33,632 nucleotides of DNA from an uncultured Erysipelotrichaceae bacterium (GCA_902766005.1 CACXCB010000275.1:1-33632); one strand, 5' to 3'. Counted from the stretch's first letter, positions 7,218 through 16,100 are shown. Translations and numbers: made by a program. Notes: a model not told the origin generated them from the sequence alone.

Positions 7218-7978
7218 TTGACCAGCCCGTAGTGTTTCAATCCCAGGTAAACACCATCTTTCAGAATCTCTGTAGTTATATATTCTGCTTTTTCTTTTAG
7301 GGCATCCACACCATTTCCCATCGCAATTCCATGTCCTGCAGCCTCAAGCATGCAGATATCATTGACACCGTCTCCGAATGCATAAGTGTTCTCTAATGGT
7401 ATATTCAGTTTTTCCGCAATATTGATAAGTGCTGTCCCTTTATCGATGCCAAGCACAGTAACATCAGCGGTAGGATGAGGTCCATGCGGATTGAGAAGAC
7501 AGATGTCTTCCAGTTCCTTTTCAATCTGCAGGCGATGATCCAGTCCCTGGAAATATACATCAAAATTATATGCATGCATCTCTTCGGGAATTCCCCTTCT
7601 TAAAAAACCGGGATCCCAGACACCTGACATCAATGCAAATCCTTCATCACTGCCTTCAAAATATCCGGCATTTGTCTCAAAAAAAGCATAGCCTGCATTG
7701 ACTTTCTTCAGCCGCTTAACAATTTCATCCACCTGTTCTTTTGTCAGAGGATGATCATAGAGAATTTCATCACCCATGAAGGCAAGTCTTCCGTTGCAGC
7801 AGATGAATCCATCCGCATACTGTCCGAAATTCTTTTTCACATAAGAAGGACTTCTGCCGGTACAGATAAAAACAAGATCTCCGTTTTCACGCATTTCACG
7901 TAATGCCTTTTCAGCACTTTCCGGCACATTTCTACCGATTGCCAGTGTACCGTCAATATCAAAGAAAACAATATTCAT
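7214..7978 (-). CDS. Cof-type HAD-IIB family phosphatase
   Basis: Second HAD-IIB phosphatase of the window. Motif I is FFDIDGT (Asp7, Asp9), motif II CTGRS, motif III GIDKGTA (Lys) and motif IV FGDGVND, with the C2 cap between II and III. At 254 aa it has the usual Cof size. TTGAGGTAAG precedes the ATG at a normal distance. The last four bases overlap the start of the tandem histidine phosphatase. A -10 TATAAT at 7998-8003 lies about 20 bp upstream; the -35 would fall in the T-run of the preceding terminator. The motif IV regions of the two paralogues are nearly identical (ENTYAFGD), suggesting an old duplication. The substrate cannot be assigned. Confidence 0.88.
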   Translation of the reverse strand: MNIVFFDIDGTLAIGRNVPESAEKALREMRENGDLVFICTGRSPSYVKKNFGQYADGFICCNGRLAFMGDEILYDHPLTKEQVDEIVKRLKKVNAGYAFFETNAGYFEGSDEGFALMSGVWDPGFLRRGIPEEMHAYNFDVYFQGLDHRLQIEKELEDICLLNPHGPHPTADVTVLGIDKGTALINIAEKLNIPLENTYAFGDGVNDICMLEAAGHGIAMGNGVDALKEKAEYITTEILKDGVYLGLKHYGLVK

Positions 7979-8020
7979 ACATACTTACCTCAACATTATT
8001 ATACAGAAATCACAGATAGA

Positions 8021-8045
8021 AAAAAACAATCCATACGGATTGTTT
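8021..8045 (-). terminator. Terminator of the trkA-trkH operon
   Basis: A 9-bp stem (8024-8032 with 8037-8045), a 4-nt ATAC loop on + and a T-run on the minus strand. Its right arm overlaps the trkH stop codon (8044-8046). Confidence 0.8.
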
Positions 8046-9504
8046 AACGTGCTCTTTTCCAGGTGCTCTTGGAGAACAGAATCAGAATCGGGAAGATTTC
8101 CAGTCGCCCTGCCAGCATATCCATGATCATGACAAACTTAGAAAAGTCACTGTATGCACTGAAATTACATGTAGGACCGACTGCTGAAAGACCCGGACCG
8201 ATATTGTTGAAAGTCGCCAATACTGCGGACAGATTGGTTTCAACGGAGAAACCATCCAGAGAAATGGCCAGGAAGCTGAAAATAACGATAATGACATAAG
8301 CTATCAGATACGCATTGGTATTATCCATGATCCCCTCGTCCATCGCTCTGCCGTTAACCATGATTGCCCTGACTTCGCTCGGATGCAAACTCTTGTGAAT
8401 GTTTCTGCGCAGGCTCTTCCATAATAACAGGAAACGTACCTGTTTCATGCCGCCACCCGTACTTCCCGCACAGGCTCCGCCAATCATCAGGAACAGCAGT
8501 AATCCTTTGGCAAAGGAAGGCCAAAGATCAAAGTCTGTTGTCGCAAATCCGGTTGTCGACATTACCGTTCCGACGGTAAAGAAACAATGACGTACGGTTT
8601 CTTCCAATGTATCGTACAAAGGCCTGACATTCCATATCAGCAAACCTGCACTTGCAAATACCATGCACCAGAACAGTCGGAATTCTTCATCCTTGAACAC
8701 ATCCGTGAATTTCTTCAAAAGAATCAAATAATAGATACTGAAGTTCACGCTGAACAGCAACATAAATACGGTTGTTACATTCTGCAGATATGGACTGTAT
8801 CCGGCCATGGAATCATTCTTTACACCGAAACCACCGGTACCGGCTGTACCGAATGCAGTACATGCTGCATCAAATACCGGCATACCGCCAAGATACAAAA
8901 GCAGAAAATCAAGCACTGTCAATCCCAGATATATTTTATAGAGAATCATGGCTGTCTGTTTCATACGCGGAACCATCTTGCCTACGACAGGTCCCGGGCT
9001 TTCAGCACGCAGAATATGAAGGGTAAAACCCTGATTCTTTCCGCCGAGAGAAACAATAGCCATCAGGAAGACAAGCACGCCCATTCCCCCGACCCAGTGG
9101 GAAAATGATCTCCAGAACAACAAGCCCATAGGCATATCTTCAACACTTGTCAGTATGGAAGATCCGGTAGTGGTAAAACCGGAAACCATTTCAAACATAC
9201 AGTCAATGTATTTGGGAATTGCTCCGGAAAAATAGAACGGGAGACATCCGATCGCACTCATGACAATCCATGTCAATCCGGTTGTCAGCAAGCCTTCCCT
9301 TGCATAGAAGCGTCCCATTCTTGCATTTCTTGTGATCAAAAGCAAAAACAGGCTCACCGCAAAGATAATTCCCAATGTGTAGACAAACCCGGTAAATGCC
9401 AGTGTTTCGTGCTTGAACAGGCTGATCATCATTCCCGGCAATAGCAGTGCTGCCTCCACAAGAAGAATATATGCGATAATTCGTCCGATTAATTTAAAAT
9501 TCAT
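8044..9504 (-). CDS. trkH: TrkH family potassium uptake protein
   Basis: Membrane channel subunit of a Trk/Ktr-type K+ uptake system. The 486-aa protein shows the four pore loops of the superfamily: FTTTGSSIL, FGTAGTGGFG, STTGFATTDF and FNNIGPGLS, each with the selectivity-filter Gly at the expected place. GGACAGSTGGGMKQVR after the third repeat is characteristic of TrkH. It follows trkA with only 2 nt between the TAG stop and the ATG; the GAGGAA Shine-Dalgarno lies in the last trkA codons, so translation is coupled. The gene ends in a terminator fused to its stop. TrkA supplies the nucleotide-binding gating ring. Confidence 0.93.
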   Translation of the reverse strand: MNFKLIGRIIAYILLVEAALLLPGMMISLFKHETLAFTGFVYTLGIIFAVSLFLLLITRNARMGRFYAREGLLTTGLTWIVMSAIGCLPFYFSGAIPKYIDCMFEMVSGFTTTGSSILTSVEDMPMGLLFWRSFSHWVGGMGVLVFLMAIVSLGGKNQGFTLHILRAESPGPVVGKMVPRMKQTAMILYKIYLGLTVLDFLLLYLGGMPVFDAACTAFGTAGTGGFGVKNDSMAGYSPYLQNVTTVFMLLFSVNFSIYYLILLKKFTDVFKDEEFRLFWCMVFASAGLLIWNVRPLYDTLEETVRHCFFTVGTVMSTTGFATTDFDLWPSFAKGLLLFLMIGGACAGSTGGGMKQVRFLLLWKSLRRNIHKSLHPSEVRAIMVNGRAMDEGIMDNTNAYLIAYVIIVIFSFLAISLDGFSVETNLSAVLATFNNIGPGLSAVGPTCNFSAYSDFSKFVMIMDMLAGRLEIFPILILFSKSTWKRAR

Positions 9505-9506
9505 AA

Positions 9507-10868
9507 CTATTCCTCAAAGATGTCATTCAGCTGGTGAATGATTGTATCACTGTTTGTGACAACAACTACCGTGTCTCCCTTTTTGAACGAAGAATTACCA
9601 TTCGGGATTTCCGTATGTATGCCATGTCCGACTGAAACGATCAGGACATTTTTCTTTGTAGGTACATCCTTGAAAGGAACACCAATGTATTTTGTATCCT
9701 CATCTACCTCGAATTCAATTGCCTCTGCATGTCCGTCTGCAATACGATGAATGGTTAAGGCAGCACCCTGCTTGTTCTGCATAGCTCTGACATATCTCAC
9801 AATATGCATTGTACAAAGCTCTTTCGGGCAGACGATAGAACCGATCGGCAGATTATCAACCATTTCCGCGCTTTCGCCTCTGCCGAGTTTTGTGATGATC
9901 TGCGGCACTTTGCTCAAGTGGGCATACAGCGAAGTAATGATGTTCAGCTCATCCATGCCGGTCATGGAGACAAAAGCATCATATCCACCGATCTCTTCAC
10001 TTTCCAGAACACTGTGATCACTGACATCGCCATGGATGATTGTGGCATTCGGCAGTTTTCCTGCCAGCTCCTCACACTTCTCCATGTCATTATCAATGAT
10101 GCTGATTGAGATGCCCGATTTCATCAGTTCTTCAGCAAGATAATACGTGATTTTTCCCCCACCTGTAACAAGAACATGATTAACCGGCATATTGATGACA
10201 CCGATATGTGTCAGCATGTCATGCAACTGTTGCGGATGACCGGTAACAAAAATACGATCCCCTTCTTTCAAGACAAAGTCTCCATCCGGCATAAACGTTT
10301 CACGCTCACGCACAACCGCGCATACCAGAACCTGGCTTCTTGTGACAGACGGAAGCTTGGCCAGCTGTACATTGGCAAGCTTGGAACCTTTGTTCACTTT
10401 CAATTCGACAATTTCCACTCTTGCCTTGGCAAAAGATTCTCTCTGCAGAAATCCGGGATACTTCAATAATCTTGCAATTTCGTTGGCAGCCTGTTTCTCC
10501 GGGTTGATTACCAATGATAATGAGAGAATACCGCGCATCATGTATGCCTGCTCGACATATTCAGGATCTCTGATTCTAGCAATGGTATGTATATCGGGAT
10601 TCAATACATGCGCCGTCAGACAGCTGAGAAGATTGACTTCATCTGCATTGGTTGCGGCAATAAACACATCCATATCCTTGATATTTGCTTCTTCCAGAAT
10701 TGTTTTGGATGCACTGTTACCTTCAAGAGCAATGACATCGTATTTTTCCATCGCATCTTCCAGAATTCTGGCACTGTTATCGATTAAAGTGATGTCATGT
10801 CCCTCTGAGGACAGTTCTTTTGTCAAAGCTTTTCCAACTTTTCCGGCACCGGCAATTAAAATTCTCAT
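9507..10868 (-). CDS. trkA: Trk system potassium transporter regulatory subunit TrkA
   Basis: Cytoplasmic gating subunit with two RCK units. The first Rossmann domain opens MRILIAGAGKVGKAL and ends its second strand with the NAD-binding acidic residue in ITLIDNS. The second begins near residue 220 with HVLVTGGGKITYYLAE, a more degenerate Gly motif. Each is followed by a TrkA-C domain (KVNKGSKLANVQ... and KYIGVPFKDVP...). The 453-aa length matches the full two-repeat form. The chosen ATG has GGAGG 5 nt upstream; nine further in-frame residues from 10895 are unlikely. It is the first gene of the trkA-trkH pair, behind a sigma-A-type promoter at 10899-10926. No c-di-AMP riboswitch is seen in the short leader. 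Confidence 0.93.
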   Translation of the reverse strand: MRILIAGAGKVGKALTKELSSEGHDITLIDNSARILEDAMEKYDVIALEGNSASKTILEEANIKDMDVFIAATNADEVNLLSCLTAHVLNPDIHTIARIRDPEYVEQAYMMRGILSLSLVINPEKQAANEIARLLKYPGFLQRESFAKARVEIVELKVNKGSKLANVQLAKLPSVTRSQVLVCAVVRERETFMPDGDFVLKEGDRIFVTGHPQQLHDMLTHIGVINMPVNHVLVTGGGKITYYLAEELMKSGISISIIDNDMEKCEELAGKLPNATIIHGDVSDHSVLESEEIGGYDAFVSMTGMDELNIITSLYAHLSKVPQIITKLGRGESAEMVDNLPIGSIVCPKELCTMHIVRYVRAMQNKQGAALTIHRIADGHAEAIEFEVDEDTKYIGVPFKDVPTKKNVLIVSVGHGIHTEIPNGNSSFKKGDTVVVVTNSDTIIHQLNDIFEE

Positions 10869-10898
10869 AAATCCTCCGTCAACAATTGAATCCATACC

Positions 10899-10926
10899 AT
10901 TTTATCACTCATAAAATAAAAGACAA
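10899..10926 (-). promoter_or_regulatory. trkA promoter
   Basis: Minus-strand TTGTCT (10921-10926), a 16-bp spacer and TAAAAT (10899-10904). The -35 lies within the terminator arm of the upstream zinc-ribbon gene, a compact arrangement. Confidence 0.55.
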
Positions 10927-10944
10927 CTCATTCGGTTGTCTTTT
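10918..10944 (-). terminator. Terminator of the zinc-ribbon gene
   Basis: A perfect 10-bp stem (AAAAGACAAC at 10918-10927 with GTTGTCTTTT at 10935-10944) and a 7-nt loop, 6 bp after the stop codon of the upstream gene. Confidence 0.8.
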
Positions 10945-10950
10945 GTGTTC

Positions 10951-11469
10951 TTATTCAGCTTTCAATTTGTCAAGAAATGGAGTAATCAGCTTTTCAAACT
11001 GTTTCCAGTAAATCGGTTTTTCATCAACACCGGCAAACTCATACTCTTCATCCTCATTGACAATAACAGCAAGAGCCCATGCCTGGTTGCTCATGATTTC
11101 ACGTCCGTCATTTACGGGAATATATTCACGATCCCAATCGTTTACATATAATGTCTCAAACAGCTCCTTCTTTAGATTTTTCCATTCCTCAGGGCTTAAT
11201 ACATCTGCATGTTTGTTGATACCTTTGCCGTTTGCCTCATAAACTTCATACAGACATACTTCGCCATCCTGTACAAAACGCAGTCTTACAGAACCGCTGA
11301 TGACATCGCCATATTGAAAACGCAGACCTGTTACTGCATCAATCATCGGTGTGCCGTCATCACTGTATGCAATTCTTCCGAAATCGCTGTGGCAGCCATT
11401 GCATCTATAGAAATTTTCGACTCTTGTGACATCCTTTTGTCCGCAATGTGGACATACTGGTAATTTCAT
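10951..11469 (-). CDS. Zinc-ribbon hypothetical protein under a cre box (172 aa)
   Basis: I do not recognise a functional family. The N-terminus has a zinc-ribbon: Cys6-x2-Cys9 (CPHCG) and Cys23-x2-Cys26 (CNGCH), as in small nucleic-acid- or protein-binding fingers. The remaining 140 residues are soluble, acidic and rich in Tyr and Trp, with no transmembrane segment. GGAGG lies 7 nt before ATG 11469; an upstream in-frame start would run through the cre box and promoter and is unlikely. It forms a single-gene unit with promoter TTGAAA-16-TATCAT, a CcpA cre-like palindrome between promoter and Shine-Dalgarno, and a good terminator, so expression probably falls on preferred sugars. Product role unknown. 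Confidence 0.65.
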   Translation of the reverse strand: MKLPVCPHCGQKDVTRVENFYRCNGCHSDFGRIAYSDDGTPMIDAVTGLRFQYGDVISGSVRLRFVQDGEVCLYEVYEANGKGINKHADVLSPEEWKNLKKELFETLYVNDWDREYIPVNDGREIMSNQAWALAVIVNEDEEYEFAGVDEKPIYWKQFEKLITPFLDKLKAE

Positions 11470-11482
11470 ATTATTTCCTCCA

Positions 11483-11496
11483 AGTAAACGCTTACA
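11483..11496 (-). promoter_or_regulatory. CcpA cre-like operator
   Basis: The minus-strand sequence TGTAAGCGTTTACT matches the Bacillota cre consensus (TGWAANCGNTNWCA) at all but the last position and contains the perfect 12-bp near-palindrome core. It lies 6 bp downstream of the -10, over the transcription start region, where CcpA represses. Confidence 0.65.
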
Positions 11497-11501
11497 TAAA
11501 C

Positions 11502-11529
11502 ATGATACTACAGAATAGCCGTTTTTCAA
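11502..11529 (-). promoter_or_regulatory. Promoter of the zinc-ribbon gene
   Basis: TTGAAA (11524-11529), a 16-bp spacer and TATCAT (11502-11507) on the minus strand, directly upstream of the cre box. Confidence 0.5.
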
Positions 11530-11535
11530 AAGAAA

Positions 11536-11571
11536 AAGAAAGAAAACAATGCAAAATTTGATTTCTTTCTT
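11536..11571 (-). terminator. Possible terminator of the kinase/105-aa operon
   Basis: A 10-bp A/G-over-T/C stem (11536-11545 with 11562-11571) with a 16-nt loop and T-rich tail lies just after the stop of the 105-aa gene. Low GC and a large loop make it uncertain. Confidence 0.35.
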
Positions 11572-11578
11572 CTTTGTT

Positions 11579-11896
11579 TCAATTCAGTTTTTTATCAACT
11601 CCGTCGATTCTGACAATCAGAGTTTCGGCATCTCTGCTGATTCTGTCAACTTCATTCTGTTCCCAATCATCTGTCACAATGCAAATCCTGAAGAGCTTGT
11701 TTTTATAAATCTTTGTGACAGTCGGAATGGAGCCGAATCTTCTTTTTGTTCGCCGTATCTGAAAATCATCTTGATCCTCCAGTACATCAGCAACGATATA
11801 CGGCTCGCCTCCATATATCGCATTGTTGACAGCCTCGGCAAATCTTTGATTCGATGATAAATAAGAAACAATGGATTCATATAGTGCTTTTGTCAT
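11579..11896 (-). CDS. Small conserved-looking hypothetical protein (105 aa)
   Basis: No family recognised. The protein is soluble and mixed alpha/beta: an N-terminal helix (MTKALYESIVSYLSSNQRF), a middle with IYGGEPYIVADVLED, then RRTKRRFGSIPTV and two probable strands (KLFRICIVTDDW and ETLIVRIDGV). The charged, strand-rich second half would suit a nucleic-acid- or protein-binding role, but this is only composition. The start is well supported by GGGAGG 8 nt upstream. It follows the P-loop kinase gene by 40 bp with no clear promoter, so it is probably the second gene of that operon. Confidence 0.6.
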   Translation of the reverse strand: MTKALYESIVSYLSSNQRFAEAVNNAIYGGEPYIVADVLEDQDDFQIRRTKRRFGSIPTVTKIYKNKLFRICIVTDDWEQNEVDRISRDAETLIVRIDGVDKKLN

Positions 11897-11936
11897 GTTA
11901 TAAACCTCCCTGCACTATATTTATTCGTTTGTAAAA

Positions 11937-12494
11937 TCAGTTTTTGTCAAAATTTTTTAAAATAATGTCACAAATATCTTCAACCCTTTGTTGCGAGAAG
12001 TATAACTCTTCGTATGGAATCCATTTATTTTTGAAATCCTCCATTTTCTCGGGATTCCTTTTCTGCAGTCTTTCCAGCTGAATTGCCGGATCAATATCCA
12101 TGAAGATCTTCAGATCATACGCATCCCGCAATTGAGGATGCAGACTGTAGCTGCCTTCTACAATTGTCACAGCATTCTGTTTTACATAAATCGTGTTTGT
12201 GGAAATCTGCATGGTATTGCAGTCAAAAGGATGAAAAAAGAATTCTTTTCCTTTTATTAAAGGAGTCAGAACTTCTTCATAAAACCTCTCATGATCCACA
12301 TTTTCTCCGGGTGTGGCATATCTTTCGTTTGTGCGCTGTTCAGGACGCAGGAAAAAGTCATCCATATGAATCAGGTTTCCTCCGGTTTCTTTCTGCAGAA
12401 GTTTTCCCAATGTGCTTTTGCCGGAAGCACATCTTCCGTCAATTGCAATTCTTTTGTGTTTTTTTACAATTTCAATAAGCTCATTTAGTTCCAT
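11937..12494 (-). CDS. P-loop uridine kinase-like protein
   Basis: Small NTP-binding kinase of the uridine kinase/phosphoribulokinase type. Walker A is IDGRCASGKST near residues 18-27. LIHMDDFF (the Asp-Asp of the substrate-binding loop) and VIVEGSYSLHP, equivalent to the EG-Y strand of uridine kinases, follow. An LQKRNPEK lid segment with an Arg precedes the C-terminal helices. At about 185 aa it is slightly short for uridine kinase (about 205), so the substrate may differ (nucleoside, pantothenate-like or sugar). The start is ATG 12494: an alternative ATG 9 nt upstream overlaps the -10 TATAAT. TGGTATAAT ends 7 nt before the ATG and no Shine-Dalgarno is visible, so this message may be leaderless. 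Confidence 0.75.
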   Translation of the reverse strand: MELNELIEIVKKHKRIAIDGRCASGKSTLGKLLQKETGGNLIHMDDFFLRPEQRTNERYATPGENVDHERFYEEVLTPLIKGKEFFFHPFDCNTMQISTNTIYVKQNAVTIVEGSYSLHPQLRDAYDLKIFMDIDPAIQLERLQKRNPEKMEDFKNKWIPYEELYFSQQRVEDICDIILKNFDKN

Positions 12495-12501
12495 ATGCTT
12501 C

Positions 12502-12510
12502 ATTATACCA
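12502..12510 (-). promoter_or_regulatory. Extended -10 promoter abutting the kinase start
   Basis: Consensus extended -10 TGGTATAAT on the minus strand, 7 nt upstream of ATG 12494. No -35 match is evident, as expected for extended -10 promoters. Confidence 0.6.
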
Positions 12511-12520
12511 GATACAGATG

Positions 12521-12627
12521 AAAACAGGTCTTTTACGACCTGCTTTCTTTATTTTATAATAAGGGGATAGAATACACTGAATATATGCTAAGGGGGAACA
12601 TTTATTCAGGGCAGATTTCCTATCTGC
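12521..12627 (-). ncRNA. Candidate RsaE/RoxS-like small RNA (about 105 nt)
   Basis: A complete small transcription unit with no ORF. Promoter TTGACC-16-TATAAT reads left; a 5' hairpin GCAGAT/ATCTGC (12622-12627 with 12611-12616) follows. A second hairpin, CTGAATA pairing with TATTCAG, displays a C-rich loop (GUUCCCCCUUAG). Next are a single-stranded UAUCCCCUUAU stretch, an A-rich spacer and an intrinsic terminator CAGGTC/GACCTG plus TTTTC (12521-12542). Two CCCCUU motifs presented this way are the hallmark of RsaE/RoxS sRNAs of Bacillota, which pair with G-rich Shine-Dalgarno sites of central-metabolism mRNAs. The motif match is seen directly; homology is inference. Confidence 0.55.
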
Positions 12628-12630
12628 GCT

Positions 12631-12670
12631 ATTATAATACATATTGACTATCGGTCAAATATCGTATAAT
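12631..12670. promoter_or_regulatory. Mirror-image divergent promoters sharing a palindrome
   Basis: The perfect inverted repeat TTGAC-tatcg-GTCAA (12644-12658) provides both -35 elements. To the left, TTGACC-16-TATAAT (minus, -10 at 12631-12636) drives the candidate sRNA. To the right, TTGACT-15-TATAAT (plus, -10 at 12665-12670) points into a short region ending at a terminator-like hairpin. Binding at the palindrome could control both. Confidence 0.55.
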
Positions 12671-12676
12671 TATGTT

Positions 12677-12750
12677 AAATTATGTGATTTACTTTCTTCT
12701 CTGAAATACATGAAATTCCCGGGAAGTGGGATTCTGGTCTCCGCTTTTTT
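12677..12750 (+). ncRNA. Possible short divergent transcript with terminator
   Basis: Downstream of the plus-strand promoter at 12644-12670, about 75 nt lead to AAGTGG/CCGCTT (12724-12729 with 12741-12746), an 11-nt loop and a T-run to 12750. The stem is weak (one G-U pair) and the promoter spacer short (15 bp). No ORF with a ribosome binding site is present. It may be a real small RNA or just insulation of the divergent promoter. Confidence 0.25.
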
Positions 12751-13132
12751 CTGTCCGTATTTCGAATGTCACAACCGCACACTGTCATGGGATCCATATT
12801 GTTAAAGTCATGCGTTTCCTGAATACGAGTTTATAGCTAATGAAGAATTCGCTTCCCGGAATAAGATAATACCTCTAAGAATGCTTGAGGCATGTTTGTT
12901 GAAGTTGAAAGCGGAAGGCTTCTTGCGACGTGGAACTTCTGAAGAGTTTCGCTGTTTCCCTATCGGGATTTGGAGTACTTTCCGGCTTCACGGGGAAAAC
13001 CTCATCCGGATCATTGTCCTTGGCGAAAACGGCCTTGAGATTAGGAACATATTTGGCATCAAACCACATAAACTGAACTGCATTTTGGCTTAAACCTGAA
13101 CATAACCATTTTTTTCTCAGATTTTAGGATGC
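12751..13132 (-). pseudogene. Gene-poor stretch with a probable degraded coding fragment
   Basis: Between the small-RNA locus and the rpoC terminator no intact gene with a ribosome binding site is visible. The minus strand has a 64-codon open frame (12875-13069) with gene-like codon choice (WFDAKYVPNLKAVFAKDND...), followed in another frame by a 41-codon piece around 12681-12806 (MDPMTVCGCDIRNTDRKK...). Stops interrupt the join. This looks like the remains of a once longer gene, possibly of mobile origin, but no family could be recognised and it may be chance. Confidence 0.25.
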
Positions 13133-13165
13133 AAAAAGCGCCAACCCGTTTTCTTGGGTTGACGC
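13133..13165 (-). terminator. Terminator of the rplJ-rpoC operon
   Basis: A 10-bp GC-rich stem (13138-13147 with 13156-13165, one G-U pair), an 8-nt loop and TTTTTG on the minus strand, 33 bp after the rpoC stop. This is the strongest intrinsic terminator in the window. Confidence 0.9.
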
Positions 13166-13197
13166 CATTTCCTGCTTTTCAGCGGGATTTCTCTGTT

Positions 13198-16100
13198 TTA
13201 TGCTTCTGTAATTTCCTCGATTGGTTCAATCTCCGGTTCGGCAACAGGCTGAACAGGTGTGGTTGACAGAACATCTTCCGGAAGCTTTGTCGCTGTAGCT
13301 TCTTCCAGCTGATGTGCTTTTTCTTCACGCTCCTGTTTCAGTTTGGAAGCTCGTTCAATGATCCTTCTGGATGTTTCACGATCGAAATTTCTTCCTGTAC
13401 CGGCCGGTATCAGCTTACCAATGATAACATTTTCCTTCAGTCCTTCGAGTCTGTCGACCTTGCCTTTTACAGCTGCATCGGTAAGAACTCTTGTTGTTTC
13501 CTGGAAGGAAGCAGCTGACAGGAAGGAATCTGTTTCAACAGCGGATTTAGAGATACCGAGAAGGATCGGTCCGAATTTAGCAGGACGTTTTCCTTCATCA
13601 ATCAAGCTCTCATTGATCGCATTCATATTGGCAAGAGATAATGTCTGACCTGCACTGAGTCCGGTATCATTACCTTCAATGATAATAATCTTCTTCAGCA
13701 TCTGTTTGATCATAACCTCAAGGTGTTTGTCAGAGATATCGATGGACTGTGTGGAATATACCTTCTTGACTTCTTTGAGGATATACTCCTGTACAGCTCT
13801 GACACCTGCAACTTCGAGCAGCTCCTTCGGTGCAATCTGTCCTTCCGTGATCTTTTCACCGGCATGAACTTTTGTACCGACTTTCATCCACTGACGCACA
13901 ACCTGTGTCAAGTCACACTTATGTTCAATGGATTCATTTTCGTTGGAAACTGTTACGATCCAGCCTGTATGATTTTCAATCTCATGGATATCTGTGATTT
14001 CACCGTCGATCTTGGAGATAACGGCAACACCCTTTGGTGTACGGGCTTCAAACAATTCTTCTACACGAGGAAGACCCTGTGTAATATCACCACTCTGTGT
14101 AGCAACACCACCGGTATGGAAGTTACGCATGGTCAGCTGTGTACCAGGTTCACCGATAGCCTGCGCAGCCATGATACCGACTGCTTCGCCTTCTTCTACG
14201 AGGTTTCCTGTCGCCATGTTTCTGCCATAGCACTTGCGGCAGATGCCGTTTGTGCATTCACATGTAAACACGTTACGGATGTATGCCTCTTTAACACCGG
14301 CATCAATACATGCCTTTGCCAGTTCGTCTGTGATATATGTATCAGGTTCCACAATGACTTCACCAGTTTCAGGATTTGTAATTTCCTGAGCTGCATAACG
14401 TCCGACAATTCTGTCGTACAGCTTTTCGATCATGGAATTGTTTCTCTTATCGACGATATCGGATACATAATATCCTTTATCCGTTCCGCAATCCTCTTCG
14501 TTAATGATGACTTCCTGAGCAACATCGACAAGTCTTCTTGTCAGATATCCTGACTCAGCAGTCTTCAAGGCTGTATCTGTCAATCCTTTACGTACACCGT
14601 GTGTGGAAATAAAGAACTCGGATACGCTCATGCCTTCACGGAAGCAGGAGTAAATCGGAACTTCGATAATCGATGGCTGATATTCTTTTCTGGACTTGGA
14701 CTGTGTAGGTCTTGCCATCAAGCCACGCATACCGGCGAGCTGCGTAAAGTGGTTCTTGTTACCACGGGCTCCGGATACAGCCATCATGTTAATCGGATTC
14801 ATACGCGGCAGAGATGTCATCAGTGTATCACCGACTTCGTTCTTGACCTTGTCCCACAGGGAAGAGAATGCACGCTCCCATTCCTGTGCCGTCAGAAGAC
14901 CTCTGTCACGCAATGCATTGAGTTCATCCGCTTTCTTGCGACCTTCGCCTACGATGACATCCTTATTCGGTGCAACGCTGATATCGCTTAAGGCAACAGT
15001 CATACCTGCTACTGTAGAATACAGATAACCCATGTCTTTCAAGCTATCCAGAATATCACTTGTACCATTTATATTGTAACGGTCGAATACCGCTGCAATC
15101 AGGTTACCAAGGTCTTTTTTCTTGAATTCGGATGTAACTTTGCGGCTTTGGATCTCTTTTTTGATATCTGTTCCAAAAGGAACGAAATCACGATCCGGTG
15201 TAGCCTTCAGTGTTTCCTCATCTACCTCATTGAGATATGGGAAATCATCCGGGAATACGTTGTTGAAAATAATCTTACCGACAGAAGTCAGCAGATATTT
15301 TTCATTCTGCTTTTCTGTGAAGCAGGATTTGTGCAATGCACTTGCAGGCAGAGCAATACGGTTGTGCAGATGAACAACACCAGTCTGATAAGCCATGAGT
15401 ACTTCATTAACACTCTTGAAGACATGGCCTTCATTGTCACCGTATCTTCTCCATCTTTGTGCTTCAATCGGCTCACCGAGTGCTTCCAGAGCGTCTGCCT
15501 TATGATAGAACTCTTCGGCAGTTTCTTCCATATTCAGGTAGAAATTTCCAAGCACGAGGTCTTGTCCCGGAGTAACGATCGGTTTACCATCCTTAGGACC
15601 GAGAATGTTGTTGGAACCAAGCATGAGAATTTCCGTCTCTGCTCGTGCCATCTCACCAAGCGGAAGATGGACAGCCATCTGGTCACCATCGAAGTCGGCG
15701 TTAAACGCAGGACATACGAGCGGATGAACACGGATTGCACGGCCTTCAACAAGTTTCGGGAAGAATGCCTGAATACCGAGTCTGTGCAATGTTGGAGCAC
15801 GGTTCAGGAATACCGGGTGATCGGCAATAACGCTTTCCACAACATCCCATACACGGGAATCCTGTCTGGAAATCAGTTTTTCAGCAGTCTTTGGATTGGT
15901 TGCAATCTGACGATTGACAAGCTCGTTAATGACAAACGGCTTATACAGCTGAATTGCCATTTCCTTAGGCAGTCCACACTGCCACATCTTCAAAGTCGGT
16001 CCGATTGCGATAACGGAACGTCCTGAGAAATCGACACGCTTACCTAAAAGGTTCTGTCTGAAACGTCCCTGTTTACCTTTGAGGGAATGGGACAGTGATT

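Noticed and set aside
10480..10914. Plus-strand ORFs overlapping trkA (such as 10342-10914)
   Set aside because: Antisense to a clearly recognisable TrkA reading frame; no start signals.
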